Below are positions 12,253 through 24,110 of a stretch of DNA of 64,000 bases, piece after piece (position 1 is the stretch's first letter; each line of letters begins with the position of its first letter). The translations under genes were made by a program, and so were the position numbers. Source of the DNA: Cliona cf. orientalis. Taxonomy: Eukaryota; Porifera; Demospongiae; Clionaida; Clionaidae. The notes under the pieces are model-generated. The model had not been told where the DNA came from, searched no databases, and worked only from the letters and a program-made list of their open reading frames with translations. Location of the stretch: contig OZ005701.1 of NCBI GenBank assembly GCA_963930775.1, positions 4,905,669-4,969,668 of the forward strand. Reading direction: 5' to 3'.

Positions 12253-12789
12253 TGTAAAGGATTGTTATTTAGTTGAGTTGTGTATTATGAATGTTTACTT
12301 TTGTTGAGTTATGTACTTCAGTAAAGGGGTTCTATGTTGTTGGGTTTTGTCATTATCATTGGGTTCTGTATAGAGTATTGTATGCACATGTATACTTGTA
12401 ATAGGTTATTGTATTAGGTACTTGAGTTCCGTTAGGAGTTATTATCACTTGTTAGTAACTTATAGTTTCTTTTGTTGTATGAGTGGTTCTATGTTGTATA
12501 ATAGTATAATTATGTACTTCTGTGACTACTTGGTTTCTTTGTGCTTATCAGTGTTTATGTACATAGTGACCTTGTACCAGGTGTTCTAGCTTTATGCTTT
12601 CTATGCATGGGGCCCTGCGAGAGGCCCGAGGTCTTATTGTAGAATTTATTGTTCCTTTGTATCTTAGCTTTGGTTTTGTTAGGATTTTCTATTTAAGCTG
12701 TGTGATTTTGTTGTTCATTGGTCCCTTCTGACTTCAGTTAATATTATCAGTGTTCCTCTGCGCCTTCGCGACTTTAGCAATCCCCAACA
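12253..12789 (+). repeat. 3' LTR of the gypsy element
   Basis: It begins TGTAAAGGATTG directly after a polypurine tract (AGAAGAGGGGAGGAG, 12238-12252) and ends CAATCCCCAACA. The ends form an imperfect inverted repeat (TGTnnnGGATTG). About 537 bp. No matching 5' LTR was seen upstream, consistent with 5' truncation. Confidence 0.7.
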
Positions 12790-15465
12790 ATATGTACCGG
12801 CAGGGATGAGGAGGGTATAATATTATGTGAAAAAGAGAAAACTAGACTTCGATAGTTGTGATAATTAAGACTTAGTGATTCGAAAATACCATGGCCAATG
12901 CTACAGATTTAGTACTACATATGCTAATTAATTTTGTAAATTATCCATGTCGATTTATAATAATTATTATCAATCTAATATTTCTGTGATTCCTCTAAAG
13001 ATTATACAATCATTCACAAAATAGTGATAGTCTTTGATCGAGCTCAAGAATGGTTGCATCTTCTTGAGTACATCATCATAGGATTACGGAAGGCTGTTTT
13101 CAGCAGGGAGAATGAAAGAATGTAAAACGTGCAGGAGACGACTGAATGCTGATTTGCTAATTCCAGGATAATATGATAAAAATCATTATACCAGTGTATA
13201 CATTGCCTGCCCACTAGTAACACATGTTCCAGGATATAGTTTTGGCCCATCGTCTACTTTAAGATTTGGACTGCTTCCTATGTCCAACTGTGAAATTTCT
13301 ACATCATCTATGTTGAGAAGGTATCTCAAAAGACAATGCTGATGGATTGGTATCAGATGCATGAGTGCAATGATCTATCAGACATGTCAGATGAACTATC
13401 TGACAAATTTGAAGTTGAATCTAAAGAGCTCATGATCCCTCAAAGATGCTGGATCCACAATAGGGTACGATAAATTTAAATATGTGACAATAGCTCACTA
13501 ATCAAACTTTCTATACCATTAGGGTACAAAATCCTGCAAGTCCCTCAAAGGGCACGAGCGGGATATCAATGATATCAGATGTTTTATTATATATCCTGAT
13601 ACAAGTAAAGCAGTATCAGAAAGGAAAGTGAGGACATTTGATTCCTAATAAATTTACTGCACACATTCCATACATGTGCAAGCAGGTAGCCAGTAAAGTA
13701 TGGGGGAAAGCTAAGATGGTAAAGACAGACAGAGGGGGTGAGGCACAGAAGGCTGCGGAAAAGAGCAAGGGAGCAAGTGAGGATAAGAAGAGAGAGGATG
13801 AACAACAGAAGGATGGTGTAACAATAAGCACTTGAGCAAGAAGGGAAGGAAGAGGAAGCGTGAAGAACTATAGCTAGCACGAGAGTGATAAGCCTTTAAT
13901 ATATGCACTTCATACATTGTCAATTTGTTTGCATGTTTCAGGAGCCTATGTCAGACTATGAAAGAAAAAGAATGAAGAGTGATGAATGAAACAGAGCTAT
14001 CTTGAGCGCAATGATGAAGGAGGTGAGTCACATCTACACGTTTTGTACGTACATGTATGTTGCATTGATTGCTTGTGCTATTCATAGGAAATGAGTAATG
14101 ATCCGGAGAGCAGTCCACGAGCAAGGCAAGTATACTAAAATTAATTCTAGATACTTATATTCTCAGTCAATTCTTTCTTAAAGTGATAGGAAACGGAGCT
14201 TGTCATTGGTAAGGTTACTATTAATTGTAAGAAGAGTTCTTTGCATTATATGCCATATAGCGGGTAATTTTCTTGGAGTGCTGTTAGTACAAAAAAAAGG
14301 ATGAGGCTAGGTCCTTAGAAAGCCCTATGGGAGTGCTGATGGTACAAACTAGGTCATCAGAAAGTATTATAACAGTGGGTATTAATCAAAAATTTGCGTT
14401 TAATTAGTGTTTTTACCACAAAATCGTGGAGGATCAGTAAATTTCAGAGGAAATTTACTATCCAGTGATACTAATTAAGGTAAAATTAAATTTAACCATC
14501 TGTATTAATTTTGCATATTCATGATTTCAAATTTGCCGGCTTGCTTTGCAAAAACTACAAGTCATGTGATCTTCATATTTTTTTCACAGGTCAAGGATAG
14601 TAATAGGTTTCTTCGATTAAAATAATATTGTTTAATACTTTTTGTTATAACAAATACGCATATTTAATGAGATTTGGACCTAGGCCTCAACTGACCTGAG
14701 TCAAGCTCTGAGTTTAAATGATTGTATGTCTATTTTACTGACTTAGAGGCAAGATCTAGAGTCAGAGCTCGAGCCCAGAATGGAATTATAGGCTTGTGCT
14801 ATGCCATCCCAGGTACTGTGATGTGGATAAAGTGTACACACACACTTATTAGCATTTTATTAACAGTCCAGTTCTTCAAGTCATCGTGGCAGGTATATTT
14901 CTCATCTCCAGCATCACCAGTAGTGCGCCAATGCCACCTATCCCCAAGCCACAGATCTCACTGTTATAACTGATCTTCTCTGCACTGTCAGATTTCAGTT
15001 AGCTATACGTATGATTTGTATATACAATATCAAGGACTCAATTAAGTAGCTCCGTATACATACCTTATGTATCTAGAGTGATGACATATTTGTTAGTTGT
15101 CGCTGCTTTTATGCGCTTCAATTGGCCTACAGCATGTGTTACTTCACAAAATGGAGCCTACAATATGTACTTTTATGGTACCCTTCTGCTTAGTGTATCG
15201 GTCAAGAAGAAAAATTGTTTCCTGTGAAATGTCTTATTTTCTCATACCCTATCACATCTTGTCATTAGAAGTAAAATTCCTTTTACTTTTGTAAAGCAAG
15301 AGGCTATGCAATGATGGTCTATAATTAGTTTCAATGCCTGACTTTTTTTGTTTTTTTTTTGCAGTCCTCCGCCTGTAGCAGCATTAAGATCAGGCAGAAA
15401 ATCACCACCCAAAGGCATCAGTTGAGCAACTATTGAGGCCAGCATAGCCTCTTCCAGTTGCATTC
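12790..15465 (+). pseudogene. String of decayed exon-like pieces, unidentified
   Basis: Several short coding-like pieces with splice-like borders occur on the plus strand. About 13318-13470 reads KTMLMDWYQMHECNDLSD and onward. About 13640-13834 is Lys/Glu-rich and ends in a stop. About 13942-14021 reads EPMSDYERKRMKSDE, then a stop, then NRAILSAMMKE before a GTGAGT donor. About 14183-14210 reads RKRSLSL. About 15365-15425, after a long T tract and GCAG, reads PPPVAALRSGRKSPPKGIS then a stop. The YERKRMK...NRAIL phrase resembles the S-x-YE+xRxxNIxRNxxxL motif found beside WD-repeat or chromatin proteins. In-frame stops argue for a dead gene or a domain captured by a transposon. Identity is uncertain. 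Confidence 0.3.
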
Positions 15466-16340
15466 TCTATTATCTTATTATCTTTGCTATCATATTTATC
15501 CATTCCTCTGTTGTGTTTCTATTAATAATCATAAGTGATCTCTTTTTTTATCTCAAATGGATTACTGTCGGGCTTTGAGCATTCTTTGGTATCTAAGGTT
15601 TTGAGATGGGTTGGGAGGTATGCAGTCTGTATCCTTGGGCTGCTCAGTGAAAGCACAGGATTAGTTATTTGCATGATATAATAATAATAAAAATAATAAG
15701 TACGTGTACCGGTATTAGCCTCATGCATCTCTAAAAAATTTTAAGTGGAAGTGTTTTCCCAATTCCAATTATTGTTGGAGTGGACCTTGAAAAGCAAAAG
15801 GGGCCCTTTGTCATAGTATCCCCATACCCAAAACACAAACTTAGGTTTTCCAGATCAATAGTTATTATAGTGTGAATGTGCTTGATGTACCACCAATCAT
15901 CAAATTAGTTATCACTCCTACAATGCTCACTGTACCTGTGTATGTGTGTATATAGCAATAATGTTCACATGCACGCTTGTTACCACTGATGTGTGTGCAT
16001 AACACAAGTCCATAAAGATTATCAGTTTGAGTCAACTGAGATGCTTACTGAACCATAGCCTCCAGCTTTCCCCACTGGAGGTTTTAGTGGTCAGTCAACA
16101 ATACTGCTATACAGAACTGGGCAACCAGGGAGATTACAGACGAGCATAAAGGAAGCATGCATACAAGGTAACTATAATAATGAAAGCACTGAAGTACCTG
16201 ATATCACTGAGGTTGCGAATCTGGGTTATTTTTGTACAAGCGATGAAGATCTGCTCACCACCGACAGGTAATAATACTATTGCATGATATACACCTGTGT
16301 GCACCATGTGGAATGCAATACACACCGCATTGCCAAAGCA
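15466..16340. other. Non-coding stretch
   Basis: Nothing recognisable on either strand. Short open frames lack family features. Confidence 0.4.
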
Positions 16341-16612
16341 AGGCCGTCGGAGCCTGTAAGGCTGGTAAGGCCATAGCCTTACCACTTTTTGAGCCTTTGT
16401 TTAGAAAAGTTTGACATCGATCCTCAGTTCATGATCTAGCAGCTATACTCATTTGGGTATGTGGATGTGTGCAGTCTCTGCATTTTTGTGAGTAGGTGGG
16501 GTCAACACGCAGCATTCCAAAGCATATCACGCATGTGCAAAACTCGTTGGGGGCATGGCTTTCTATACATGCGCCTCACCATAAAGGATTTGCTTCCAAC
16601 GGCCCTGCAATC
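16341..16612. mobile_element. Possible small TIR element
   Basis: GGCCGTCGGAGC at about 16350 is mirrored by GCTTCCAACGGCC near 16590-16605, giving imperfect inverted ends of about 13 bp around a roughly 260-bp body. Target duplication is unclear. Confidence 0.35.
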
Positions 16613-17637
16613 ATTCAATTATTAAAGAGTCAAGACATTACTCCTGCAACAGACAAGTTGTGGGTATAATCCTCACTCCAAGGCAAGAGAGTGTGAGTTA
16701 CTGTACACTGTGTGCATGCCTATGCACTTTCTTGGTAGTAAACATCCTACAGTCCCCTGCATGGATTCAAGAATTTTGCTTCTCGAGGTCATAATTTATA
16801 ATAATTATATTAAAATTTAATTTTAATATGTTGATCTAGCCTTCCCCCCTAAAGTAAATAGGCCTTTCACCATGAACGTGAGCATTGAATTTGTCAGCTG
16901 CCTGTGCTTGATGGAGTCATTGGCTATAGACTGCTCAAAGGTTAGTAATTTGTTGTTTACATCGCAGAGGTCAGTATACCAATGAGGGTAGCCTGAAGAA
17001 TGAGTGCTGACTATAGTCGTTTATTATTGTTATTATCATCATTATTAGAACGACAACAAGTTCGTTTGGAGGACAAAAAGGATGAAGATTACAAATGGAC
17101 CTACTGGCCATGGCATAGCATATGCTGAAAAAAGTCATAATTTTTGTGGATGCCAGCATTCCGAAGACACCGTGTGTATTGCTAGAGTATGGAGTAGGAA
17201 AGGAAGGATTTAGGAATAGTGATAGGTTCATGGGCAACATTAAAGATGCAGTGGCAATAGCCGAGTTTAAGTACCCTCCATGGAGAATAGAATACGCTTG
17301 TGCTCACTAGACGTTTGATCATATGAACTTCACATATTTACAACAACAAACGGCATGAACATGTATTCATTTCCACTTGGCCATGGAGGTGTATGCATTC
17401 TTGGTGGATTTCAACTTAATTGTTGCAATAGCAAACAGCCAAACTAATTCCCACCTATGTATTTATACAGTAGGAAAATTGCTGGCCAGAATTCAGTTAA
17501 TATTATAGGATCGAGTAATCAGTATGGACATAATTTATTTATTAATGGCTGCAAAACCTAATTAATTATTAAAGCAATAGTTTCAATGTCTGTGGTTCAG
17601 CTGTTAGTGATACAATAGTCACAAGCAATATCGATGG
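16613..17637. other. Spacer with a transposase scrap
   Basis: Apart from the transposase fragment at about 17120-17330, I see no gene. AT-rich runs occur near 16800 and 17540. Confidence 0.4.
17122..17330 (+). pseudogene. DDE transposase fragment
   Basis: The frame reads LEYGVGKEGFRNSDRFMGNI and continues KDAVAIAEFKYPPWRIEY, then TFDHMNF after a stop. It parallels the middle of the transposase remnant at 58795-59688 (EYEGY, then EKFLNQVDHSITIAELKYP, then LFDQSSGH). The catalytic aspartate block is represented only by FDH. It is a short, dead fragment. Confidence 0.65.
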
Positions 17638-19437
17638 CTACTCTTGGTTCAATGACACAGTATTGTATAGTGACTGAACACGATCTTCTCCATTAATCAG
17701 TGCAGACTCCTCGGATGAAGTTTGAGACTTATCTGTGTTCACGATTAGGAGTTTCAGTGGACTCAATAATTTGCCAATTCCTATCCAGCTCATTGCTATA
17801 CATATTATGTAAAATAGAGGCACAAGGAAGGAGGTACTTAAGAGTGCAATAGACAAACTGACTGCTTGGTACATCTTGTTATAGGCAATGACCACGTTAA
17901 CTGCACTAAATATTGTAAGGACAACAGCTGTGATCATTGTTAGAGTTACTTTGTTGTATACTGCATACTTAGGCTTATACGGCTGAATAATGAAATAGAG
18001 AAACAATATAATGCTGGATACTATGCCAAATATTCCGTAAAAGACATCAGTGTGTGCAACTTCGTAGATGATATAACAAAAAATTCGAATGAGTAGGTAT
18101 AATGCAGCGAAGTAGCGGCAGTCTTGTGTTCCTGGCTCTGTTCCATCCTTATAGCAACCAGCAAATGAGTCAACAAATGTATGCAAAGCAAGGCAACTAA
18201 GTTTAAGGCGGTTTAGACATGCTTGAAAGCATTTCATTGGATAAAAGAAAAGTAGTAATAAAGGGAAAATATTGAAGCAGATAAGCATGAATGAAGATAG
18301 AATTCCATATGGTAGGTGATCTTCACCAAAGAATTCATAACTGGGATCATAATAAAGGTATTTACCTCTAAAATTGCCTCTTGAGTTTACAGTGGATGTG
18401 TAGATGAGCAGGTTAAAACTAACACTCATTACTCTGCCATAAGAAAGTAGCAAGAATGTAGCAAAGACATCGATCATGGATATCTGTTTACCCCAGTCCT
18501 TCTTAACGACTGATAGGCATTTGTGAAATGGATACCAAACACACCGTACGATTTTGCAGTCATGAAAATGCAGTTTAAAAAGCAAAATAGTAAGTACCAT
18601 CAATAGGAGAGGATAAATTGCAATTATATAATCTAAGGAAATGACTTGGAGAGTTGTTAGGCTTACGCACATATCAGGATAAAGAGTACGAAAGAAATCA
18701 AGATTCCAAATACCATACAGTGTCGCTATGACTTTCACTCCAGTGGTCATGTTGTATGCATTGGCAAGCAACACCCTAATGACAAATGGAGCTGACATTA
18801 ATTGTGCATACAGTATAAATCCATGTACCTTGGGTGAGTTAGCATTGAACTTAAATAGTACGACCACCAAATAAAAAGCTGTCAATGGTATTAGAACAAT
18901 CACCATAAACTTTAAAATATTTTGTTTACTCTCCTTTTCGGAGCATTTCTCACAACTTATCTTGTATGAATACACAAGGGGACTGTAGGACTCTTTACAT
19001 TCACCACACAGCCTGCCCTTTCGATTGTATGAACCACATACGGCTTCATTTAGTTGTGATAAATTCATAGGCACTTCATGGTAGATATCAAACCGGTCAC
19101 TTGGATGGGAGATGCCGTAGAGAGATGCACCCACAACAACTTGTTGATACTCTTCATCGTACGTCATTTGATAGCTATCTAAGACATACACTTTTCTAGT
19201 TGATTGGTCACACTTGACTGCATGGAAATCAGTGATACCACAGATGCACTCTCCTGAGACATTTGCAAAATACATCCAGGTTGGACAATCTTTTTGCTCA
19301 TTTGCAAGGCCTTGTATTCTTACATCATTGGACAATGGCATTGTATCCGAATACTGTTGTTGGCTAGTACCAACAGCTATAGCTACAATAGCTAGCAGTG
19401 TAAATATAATACGACACATTTTACGTTGTATGTCCAT
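17638..19437 (-). CDS. Secreted-end, multipass membrane protein of unknown function
   Basis: A single uninterrupted frame of 599 codons from the ATG at 19435-19437; a second ATG 18 nt downstream (19417-19419) directly before the signal-like segment CRIIFTLLAIVAIAVG could also serve. An extracellular domain of about 130 residues follows. It is rich in Cys (CPTWMYFANVSGECICG, then a CGSYNRKGRLCGECKE motif near residues 135-150). After that come roughly seven to nine hydrophobic helices (for example ILKFMVIVLIPLTAFYLVVV and the final SIALLSTSFLVPLFYIICIA) and a short Ser-rich cytoplasmic tail. I recognise the layout as a lineage-expanded membrane family in sponges, but no biochemical role is known to me. 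Receptor or transporter is inference only. The lack of introns contrasts with the other host genes here. Confidence 0.8.
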   Translation of the reverse strand: MDIQRKMCRIIFTLLAIVAIAVGTSQQQYSDTMPLSNDVRIQGLANEQKDCPTWMYFANVSGECICGITDFHAVKCDQSTRKVYVLDSYQMTYDEEYQQVVVGASLYGISHPSDRFDIYHEVPMNLSQLNEAVCGSYNRKGRLCGECKESYSPLVYSYKISCEKCSEKESKQNILKFMVIVLIPLTAFYLVVVLFKFNANSPKVHGFILYAQLMSAPFVIRVLLANAYNMTTGVKVIATLYGIWNLDFFRTLYPDMCVSLTTLQVISLDYIIAIYPLLLMVLTILLFKLHFHDCKIVRCVWYPFHKCLSVVKKDWGKQISMIDVFATFLLLSYGRVMSVSFNLLIYTSTVNSRGNFRGKYLYYDPSYEFFGEDHLPYGILSSFMLICFNIFPLLLLFFYPMKCFQACLNRLKLSCLALHTFVDSFAGCYKDGTEPGTQDCRYFAALYLLIRIFCYIIYEVAHTDVFYGIFGIVSSIILFLYFIIQPYKPKYAVYNKVTLTMITAVVLTIFSAVNVVIAYNKMYQAVSLSIALLSTSFLVPLFYIICIAMSWIGIGKLLSPLKLLIVNTDKSQTSSEESALINGEDRVQSLYNTVSLNQE

Positions 19438-19879
19438 CACTTTGACATTATAGATTTTAATTGACTGGTTCACAGCAGCTCTTCCACACAACAGACCAAG
19501 TTATACTGTGTTTATTCAATGGTCTTCCTTCCTCTACAGGTACATACATCTTCATGCATGTTCTTCTGTTCAGTAACAGAGATTCCTTCAGTTGAGGGTT
19601 CAAGCTATTGAATAGCAGTGAATCATCATAAAGAGTAAGTATGTATTCTGCCTTAAATGAGGAAACTTGTTGCATTTTGTAGCCTTTGATTCAATGGTGG
19701 CATTCCTTCTACTGAAGCACTTCATGTGAAACCTTAACAGTGGACCCGAGCCTTGCCAGTGTGGTCCAGTACTCTTACATTCCCATGCGGTTTCATGCCT
19801 TTCTCTGCCTGCTATGTTGTCATTAAGATAGTATACAGTGTGGAATAAGTGTACGCACATGATGATCATAAGTGGTTAA
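19438..19879. other. Upstream region of the membrane-protein gene
   Basis: No coding exon recognised. It probably holds the promoter and 5' UTR of the minus-strand gene, but no clear TATA box was identified. Confidence 0.35.
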
Positions 19880-20960
19880 AATTTAACCCTCTCCTGGTTA
19901 CTCCACAAACATACTGTTTCAGACCCAATAAATGTTATCAGGGCCAAATCTTTACACTAGCATTGATCATAAAGAATAGAATAATGAAAAAGAGGGACAC
20001 TTTTGCATGCTTTATGGATTTTAAGAAAGCCTTCGACTGTGTGAACAGAGAGCTACTGCATGTGGGATAAATTAGAGATAAGGTATAATTTTAGGGAAAA
20101 CTTTCTAAAAGTGATCAAAGCCTTGTACAGGGATGTGAAATATGCAGTGGACGTCAATAGTGATCTTACAGAGTGTCTTGGGGTGAACTGTGGGGGTTAA
20201 ACAGGGGTGTATCTTATCCCCCACCTTATTTGCAATGTACATTGATGACCTAGCTGAGCAGCTGAGAGCAGTGGGTTGAGTGTGGGGAATGTGTAGTCTC
20301 AAGTCTGCTGTATGCAGACGACATAGTGCTACTAGCTCCGGATGTGGAATGTCTCCAAAAGCAAATGAATATAGTCGAGGAATGGTGTAGCAGGTGGTGC
20401 ATGACACTGAACATTGCAAAATCTAAAGTAGTACATTTTAGGAAGAGGTTTAGAAGTAAGACAAGGTCAGACTACTGTTTCTCCTTAAACAATCAAGAAA
20501 TTGAATACTTGGAGCATTACGAATATCTTGGCTGCTATTTACAGAACATCTACATATAGATTGGGGTAAAGCGTTAGAGGAAATACACAGAAAGGCGAAC
20601 AGAGCTCTAGCTTTACTAAACCACAGTGCAAGGGCCTGTGGTGGCCTCCACTTCAACACATGCAGCATATTATTGGTCCACTCCATAATAATGTACAATG
20701 CATGTATATGGGGTCACTCAGAGTAATTAAGGTATTAGCCAGTATATATTCAGCTGAATACTTGAGTCATGCAGAAGCGACCGTGTTTTCTAGTGCCCTT
20801 AATCACGACTTCTAGGACAATATGGAAGGCGAGGATAAATACTTAAGATTTTTGCTGGGGGTGGAGAAGGCATGTCCAATACTTTACACAGAGTGGGGAC
20901 GTAAATCGACTGCCATTGCAACTGATTCTGTCATTATCTAAATCCACTTGGCTAAAAACG
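19880..20960 (+). pseudogene. LINE (non-LTR retrotransposon) RT remnant
   Basis: RT motifs in order: FACFMDFKKAFDCVNRELL, then QGCILSPTLFAMYIDDLAEQ, then LLYADDIVLLAP with the YADD catalytic site, then CMTLNIAKSKVVHF. The 3' part has KANRALALLNHSARACGG and a FLLGVEKACPILYTEWG stretch typical of LINE C-termini. At least three frame changes and several stops separate these blocks. No endonuclease domain or 3' tail was found. The clade was not determined. Confidence 0.75.
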
Positions 20961-21074
20961 CAGGTGACACTTCCTGAAGGGGCTGCACTATGAGCAAGGA
21001 CCAACTTTGTAAGAACATATTAACTGAAAAACAGAAGATGTTTCAGAGAGTAGAGGAGCGGAGCTTTTTGGGGA

Positions 21075-21355
21075 ATCAGGATGGGTGCCATACAGCATGA
21101 GCAGAATATCATAACCCCGGAACTAGTCCCTATCGTGATTTCTGCAGCAGTCTGGGAAAAACACTGGCAGGGCCAGGCGATCCTATGCAAATGTGATAAT
21201 CAAACCGTAGTTCACACCCTCAAATGCAAAAAAGGAGAAGCCAGTCTCACTTGGCTCCAAGGCTATACCTACAAGTCCCCAACTAGTATACCAAGCTCCC
21301 TGAGAGACATGCTCCTCCTCTGCAAGCCGTGTACCCTGCATCTGCCGATACAGTA
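21075..21355 (+). pseudogene. DIRS RNase H fragment
   Basis: The frame reads ITPELVPIVISAAVWEKHWQ and ILCKCDNQTVVHTLKCKKG. It aligns by eye with the RNase H end of the DIRS-like element at 31970-32330 (ATKELIPIVIAAAIWGRAW, CRCDNEAVVAVINK). About 30 residues are missing before PSSLRDMLLLCKP. It abuts a truncated MITE. Confidence 0.65.
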
Positions 21356-21575
21356 GAATCCCGCAGTTACGCCCCCCCCCCCCCCCCCCTTTGTGCATGC
21401 TAGCATTGGGCCAAAACGGCCGGGGGGGGGGGGGCTTATACACGGGATCCGAACATTTCCATGAGATGACCGTCGAATGCCAGGTGGGCGTGTGATCTCT
21501 GTACTTTCTCTGGCTGTTTGGTGGGCAAAACTCAAGAAAAACGATAAAGTAAGGCATAATATGACACAAATGTGC
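21352..21575. mobile_element. Truncated copy of the 40027-40423 MITE
   Basis: It shares GTAGAATCCCGC, TTGTGCATGCTA, CTTATACACGGGATCC and CTCTGTACTTTCTCTGGCTG with the intact copy at 40027-40423. The right end is missing. It contains poly-C and poly-G runs around a palindromic GGCCAAAACGGCC. Confidence 0.7.
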
Positions 21576-22494
21576 ATGCAACAAAGTCAGAGAAAAATAA
21601 TTATGATGGACCTTGTCTGGAAGAATTTCCCCAAAGCACAAGGAAACAAAAGGCATATCCATATTATTATGAAGAAATCTAAGAAAAAAAATTGAACCTG
21701 ATGATCCATTTTAGGCTTCCTGTCAACTTTATCGAGCAAATTATTGGTAAAATTGCAGGGGCTGTACTAGAAGATGAAACACTGGAGTACACACCTGATA
21801 TGAACAACTACAACAGGCCTGCTCACATCTTCTCAGGCGCTAAAGAATGCTGTGGGGTCCAAGTGGAGATCGTGCCACCAGTGTGTTGGAAATGAAATGG
21901 GTATGATGCCAGCTTTATGTGAAGTACTTTTCGAGGGACTCAGGAGGCATTCCATGAAAATCAAGAATCCATCCTATTTGTAAGCAATTTTACATAATGT
22001 CATGTATGCTCACTTTCATCAAGATTTTAACAATACTATAAAGAAAATTTCCTCATTTGGAGAGCGAGTCTACTAAAGGTAAATTGCCCCACTTCCCTGA
22101 GGAATGAGGAATGAGAAATGAGAAGCTTTCTTGGGTTAATGTGCTACAAACATTGTATATGCCTTGAAATAGGATATTAATGACGCAGACTCTGGTTGGT
22201 GCATGAATTCATATTCAAGAGTCAAGTAAGTAGCAGTGTTTATGCTATCCCCAGGGACCAATATTTGAGCGTTTCCTATTACTATCGCAGATTCATTCCA
22301 GATACAGATACATACATAATGAAGCAGATGGCCTAATCACTACCTCACGTAAATCAAGGGTGCCAGTTATCCCATACTTGCAATTGTCCCATGGCATATT
22401 TATCCTTCTGGAAAATGGATAGGGGTCGGAAGCATGATACACATATGCAGTGACATTAGGCCCATCCTAATCCTAATATCATCTTACTCCCCTC
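21576..22494. other. Spacer with one unidentified open frame
   Basis: A 67-codon plus frame at 21692-21895 (LPVNFIEQIIGKIAGAVLED) is helix-like but matches nothing I can name. Otherwise no features. Confidence 0.35.
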
Positions 22495-23103
22495 CTCGTT
22501 GGTAGGTATGCTGGGGCTTGCTCCCAATGTGTGGCAGCACTCAGAGGAAAATGGTTGATATTACATGCTTACATCACCCAAGTCGCACGTCCAAACAGGA
22601 TCCCATCACGGATATCATGCTGTGGGTGGAACAGTGTTTTTCAATACAAGTGGGCATCCTCACAATTAAGTATCAATCTTTGCCACAAAATTCATGGCTC
22701 GTTGGTAGGTATGCTGGGGCTTGCTCCCAATGTGTGGCAGCACTCAGAGGAAAATGGTTGATATTACATGCTTACATCACCCAAGTCGCACGTCCAAACA
22801 GGATCCCATCACGGATATCATGCTGTGGGTGGAACAGTGTTTTTCAATACAAGTGGGCATCCTCACAATTAAGTATCAATCTTTGCCACAAAATTCATGG
22901 CTCGTTGGTAGGTATGCTGGGGCTTGCTCCCAATGTGTGGCAGCACTCAGAGGAAAATGGTTGATATTACATGCTTACATCACCCAAGTCGCACGTCCAA
23001 ACAGGATCCCATCACGGATATCATGCTGTGGGTGGAACAGTGTTTTTCAATACAAGTGGGCATCCTCACAATTAAGTATCAATCTTTGCCACAAAATTCA
23101 TGG
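22495..23103 (+). repeat. Perfect 203-bp tandem repeat, three copies
   Basis: Units start at 22495, 22698 and 22901, each beginning CTCGTTGGTAGGTATGCTGG and ending ACAAAATTCATGG. The copies appear identical by eye. One frame of the unit encodes DPITDIMLWVEQCFSIQVGI, which matches the DIRS-like gag at 29065-29120 (APVTDILQWLQCFAAMVGVL). The unit is not a multiple of three, so the 146-148-codon frames crossing it are artefacts. Confidence 0.92.
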
Positions 23104-23720
23104 CATATCAGTGGACTCTTGTGTATGCCCAACGAACCTTCAAAGGCCAAAGCCATTGTAGCCTTACGTGATGTAGTGATTGAGAATCTGGTGCTTTGAC
23201 TGAACACCCCCCCCACCCCCCCCCCCCCCCCCAAATTCTGTACTGGTTCTCCTCCCCCCACCTTTCCTTTCTTCCTTCCACCAAACAGATGATCCTCAGG
23301 ACTCATCAGCGACCGGAGGTACATATTCTCCATCTTCGAGCTATAGCTATAATTGGCAGATGTTGTTGATGTGTGTATTCTAGATTTCTCTCTCTCTCTC
23401 ACTGTGACAGTGATATATATTTGTTTGAGCATGGAGTTATCATTGATGAAGCTGTCGTATTGACGGGAATCCTGCACGTGTAGCTGTTGTTGTGACAGTA
23501 GCTCACCGTTGACAATTCAGCCTCCTCCTCTACGAATCCGTTTCCTTTGTTGCACTCTTCGCTCTTTTCTTCCAGTTGTAGGTGGCATGCTGGTCAATCT
23601 CCTAAATATCATTGTTAATCAAAATTTTTCCTCCTCCTCCCCTTGAAGATGATTATTGCTATCTCTTCCTCCTCCCCTTCCCGAATATTTTGGAGTCCCC
23701 CTGAAACAATGTATATCATT
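23104..23720. other. Low-complexity spacer
   Basis: It contains a C-rich run at about 23206-23232, pyrimidine-rich stretches and a (CT)n run near 23385-23400. No gene recognised. Confidence 0.45.
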
Positions 23721-24110
23721 ATGAAGAAATACTAGGTTCTGGAACCCAACTGCAGATCATCATTTTAAGAAATACAAGGCGATTTCAATGAAGTCTTTAT
23801 CAGTCCACCTAAGTCAATGTGTAGTAAAGATCACGGCGTCCCCTCAAATAGTTGCTTTTGGTGAATTTTCAACGGCCAGTGATGTGTGGTTGGTTGCCAT
23901 GACCATGTGGGACTTTGCCATCCAGCCGTACTTTGGCCTTTTTAATGAAGAAGTCATCAACCACATTCATGATGGCAGGATATCTTGAGAAAAGAAAGCG
24001 GCAGAGGCATTGGCTAATTCCAAAATTACCTATTTGGATGATAACCCTGGACAGATTTGATTGGCAATTGCAACTTTTGCTTCTAAATTTCCGTCTTCAT
24101 GGAGAAACTC
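23721..24110 (+). pseudogene. Tyrosine-kinase pseudogene cassette 1 (scrambled)
   Basis: It starts with a decayed subdomain XI (VLEPNCRS with stops). It continues into subdomains VIII-IX: SPQIVAFGEFSTASDVWLVA, then MTMWDFAIQPYFGL and NEEVINHIHDGRIS, with the invariant SDVW present. In a normal kinase XI follows IX, so the order here is permuted. Several stops and frame changes show it is dead. The same order recurs in cassette 2. Confidence 0.65.

Noticed and set aside
21692-21895. Dynein light-chain (Tctex1-like) exon
   Set aside because: Only the first helix looks faintly similar; the rest does not fit.
22518-23161. Overlapping frames of 146-148 codons in the tandem repeat
   Set aside because: They arise because a 203-bp unit is read through successive frames; only the gag-like trace has meaning.
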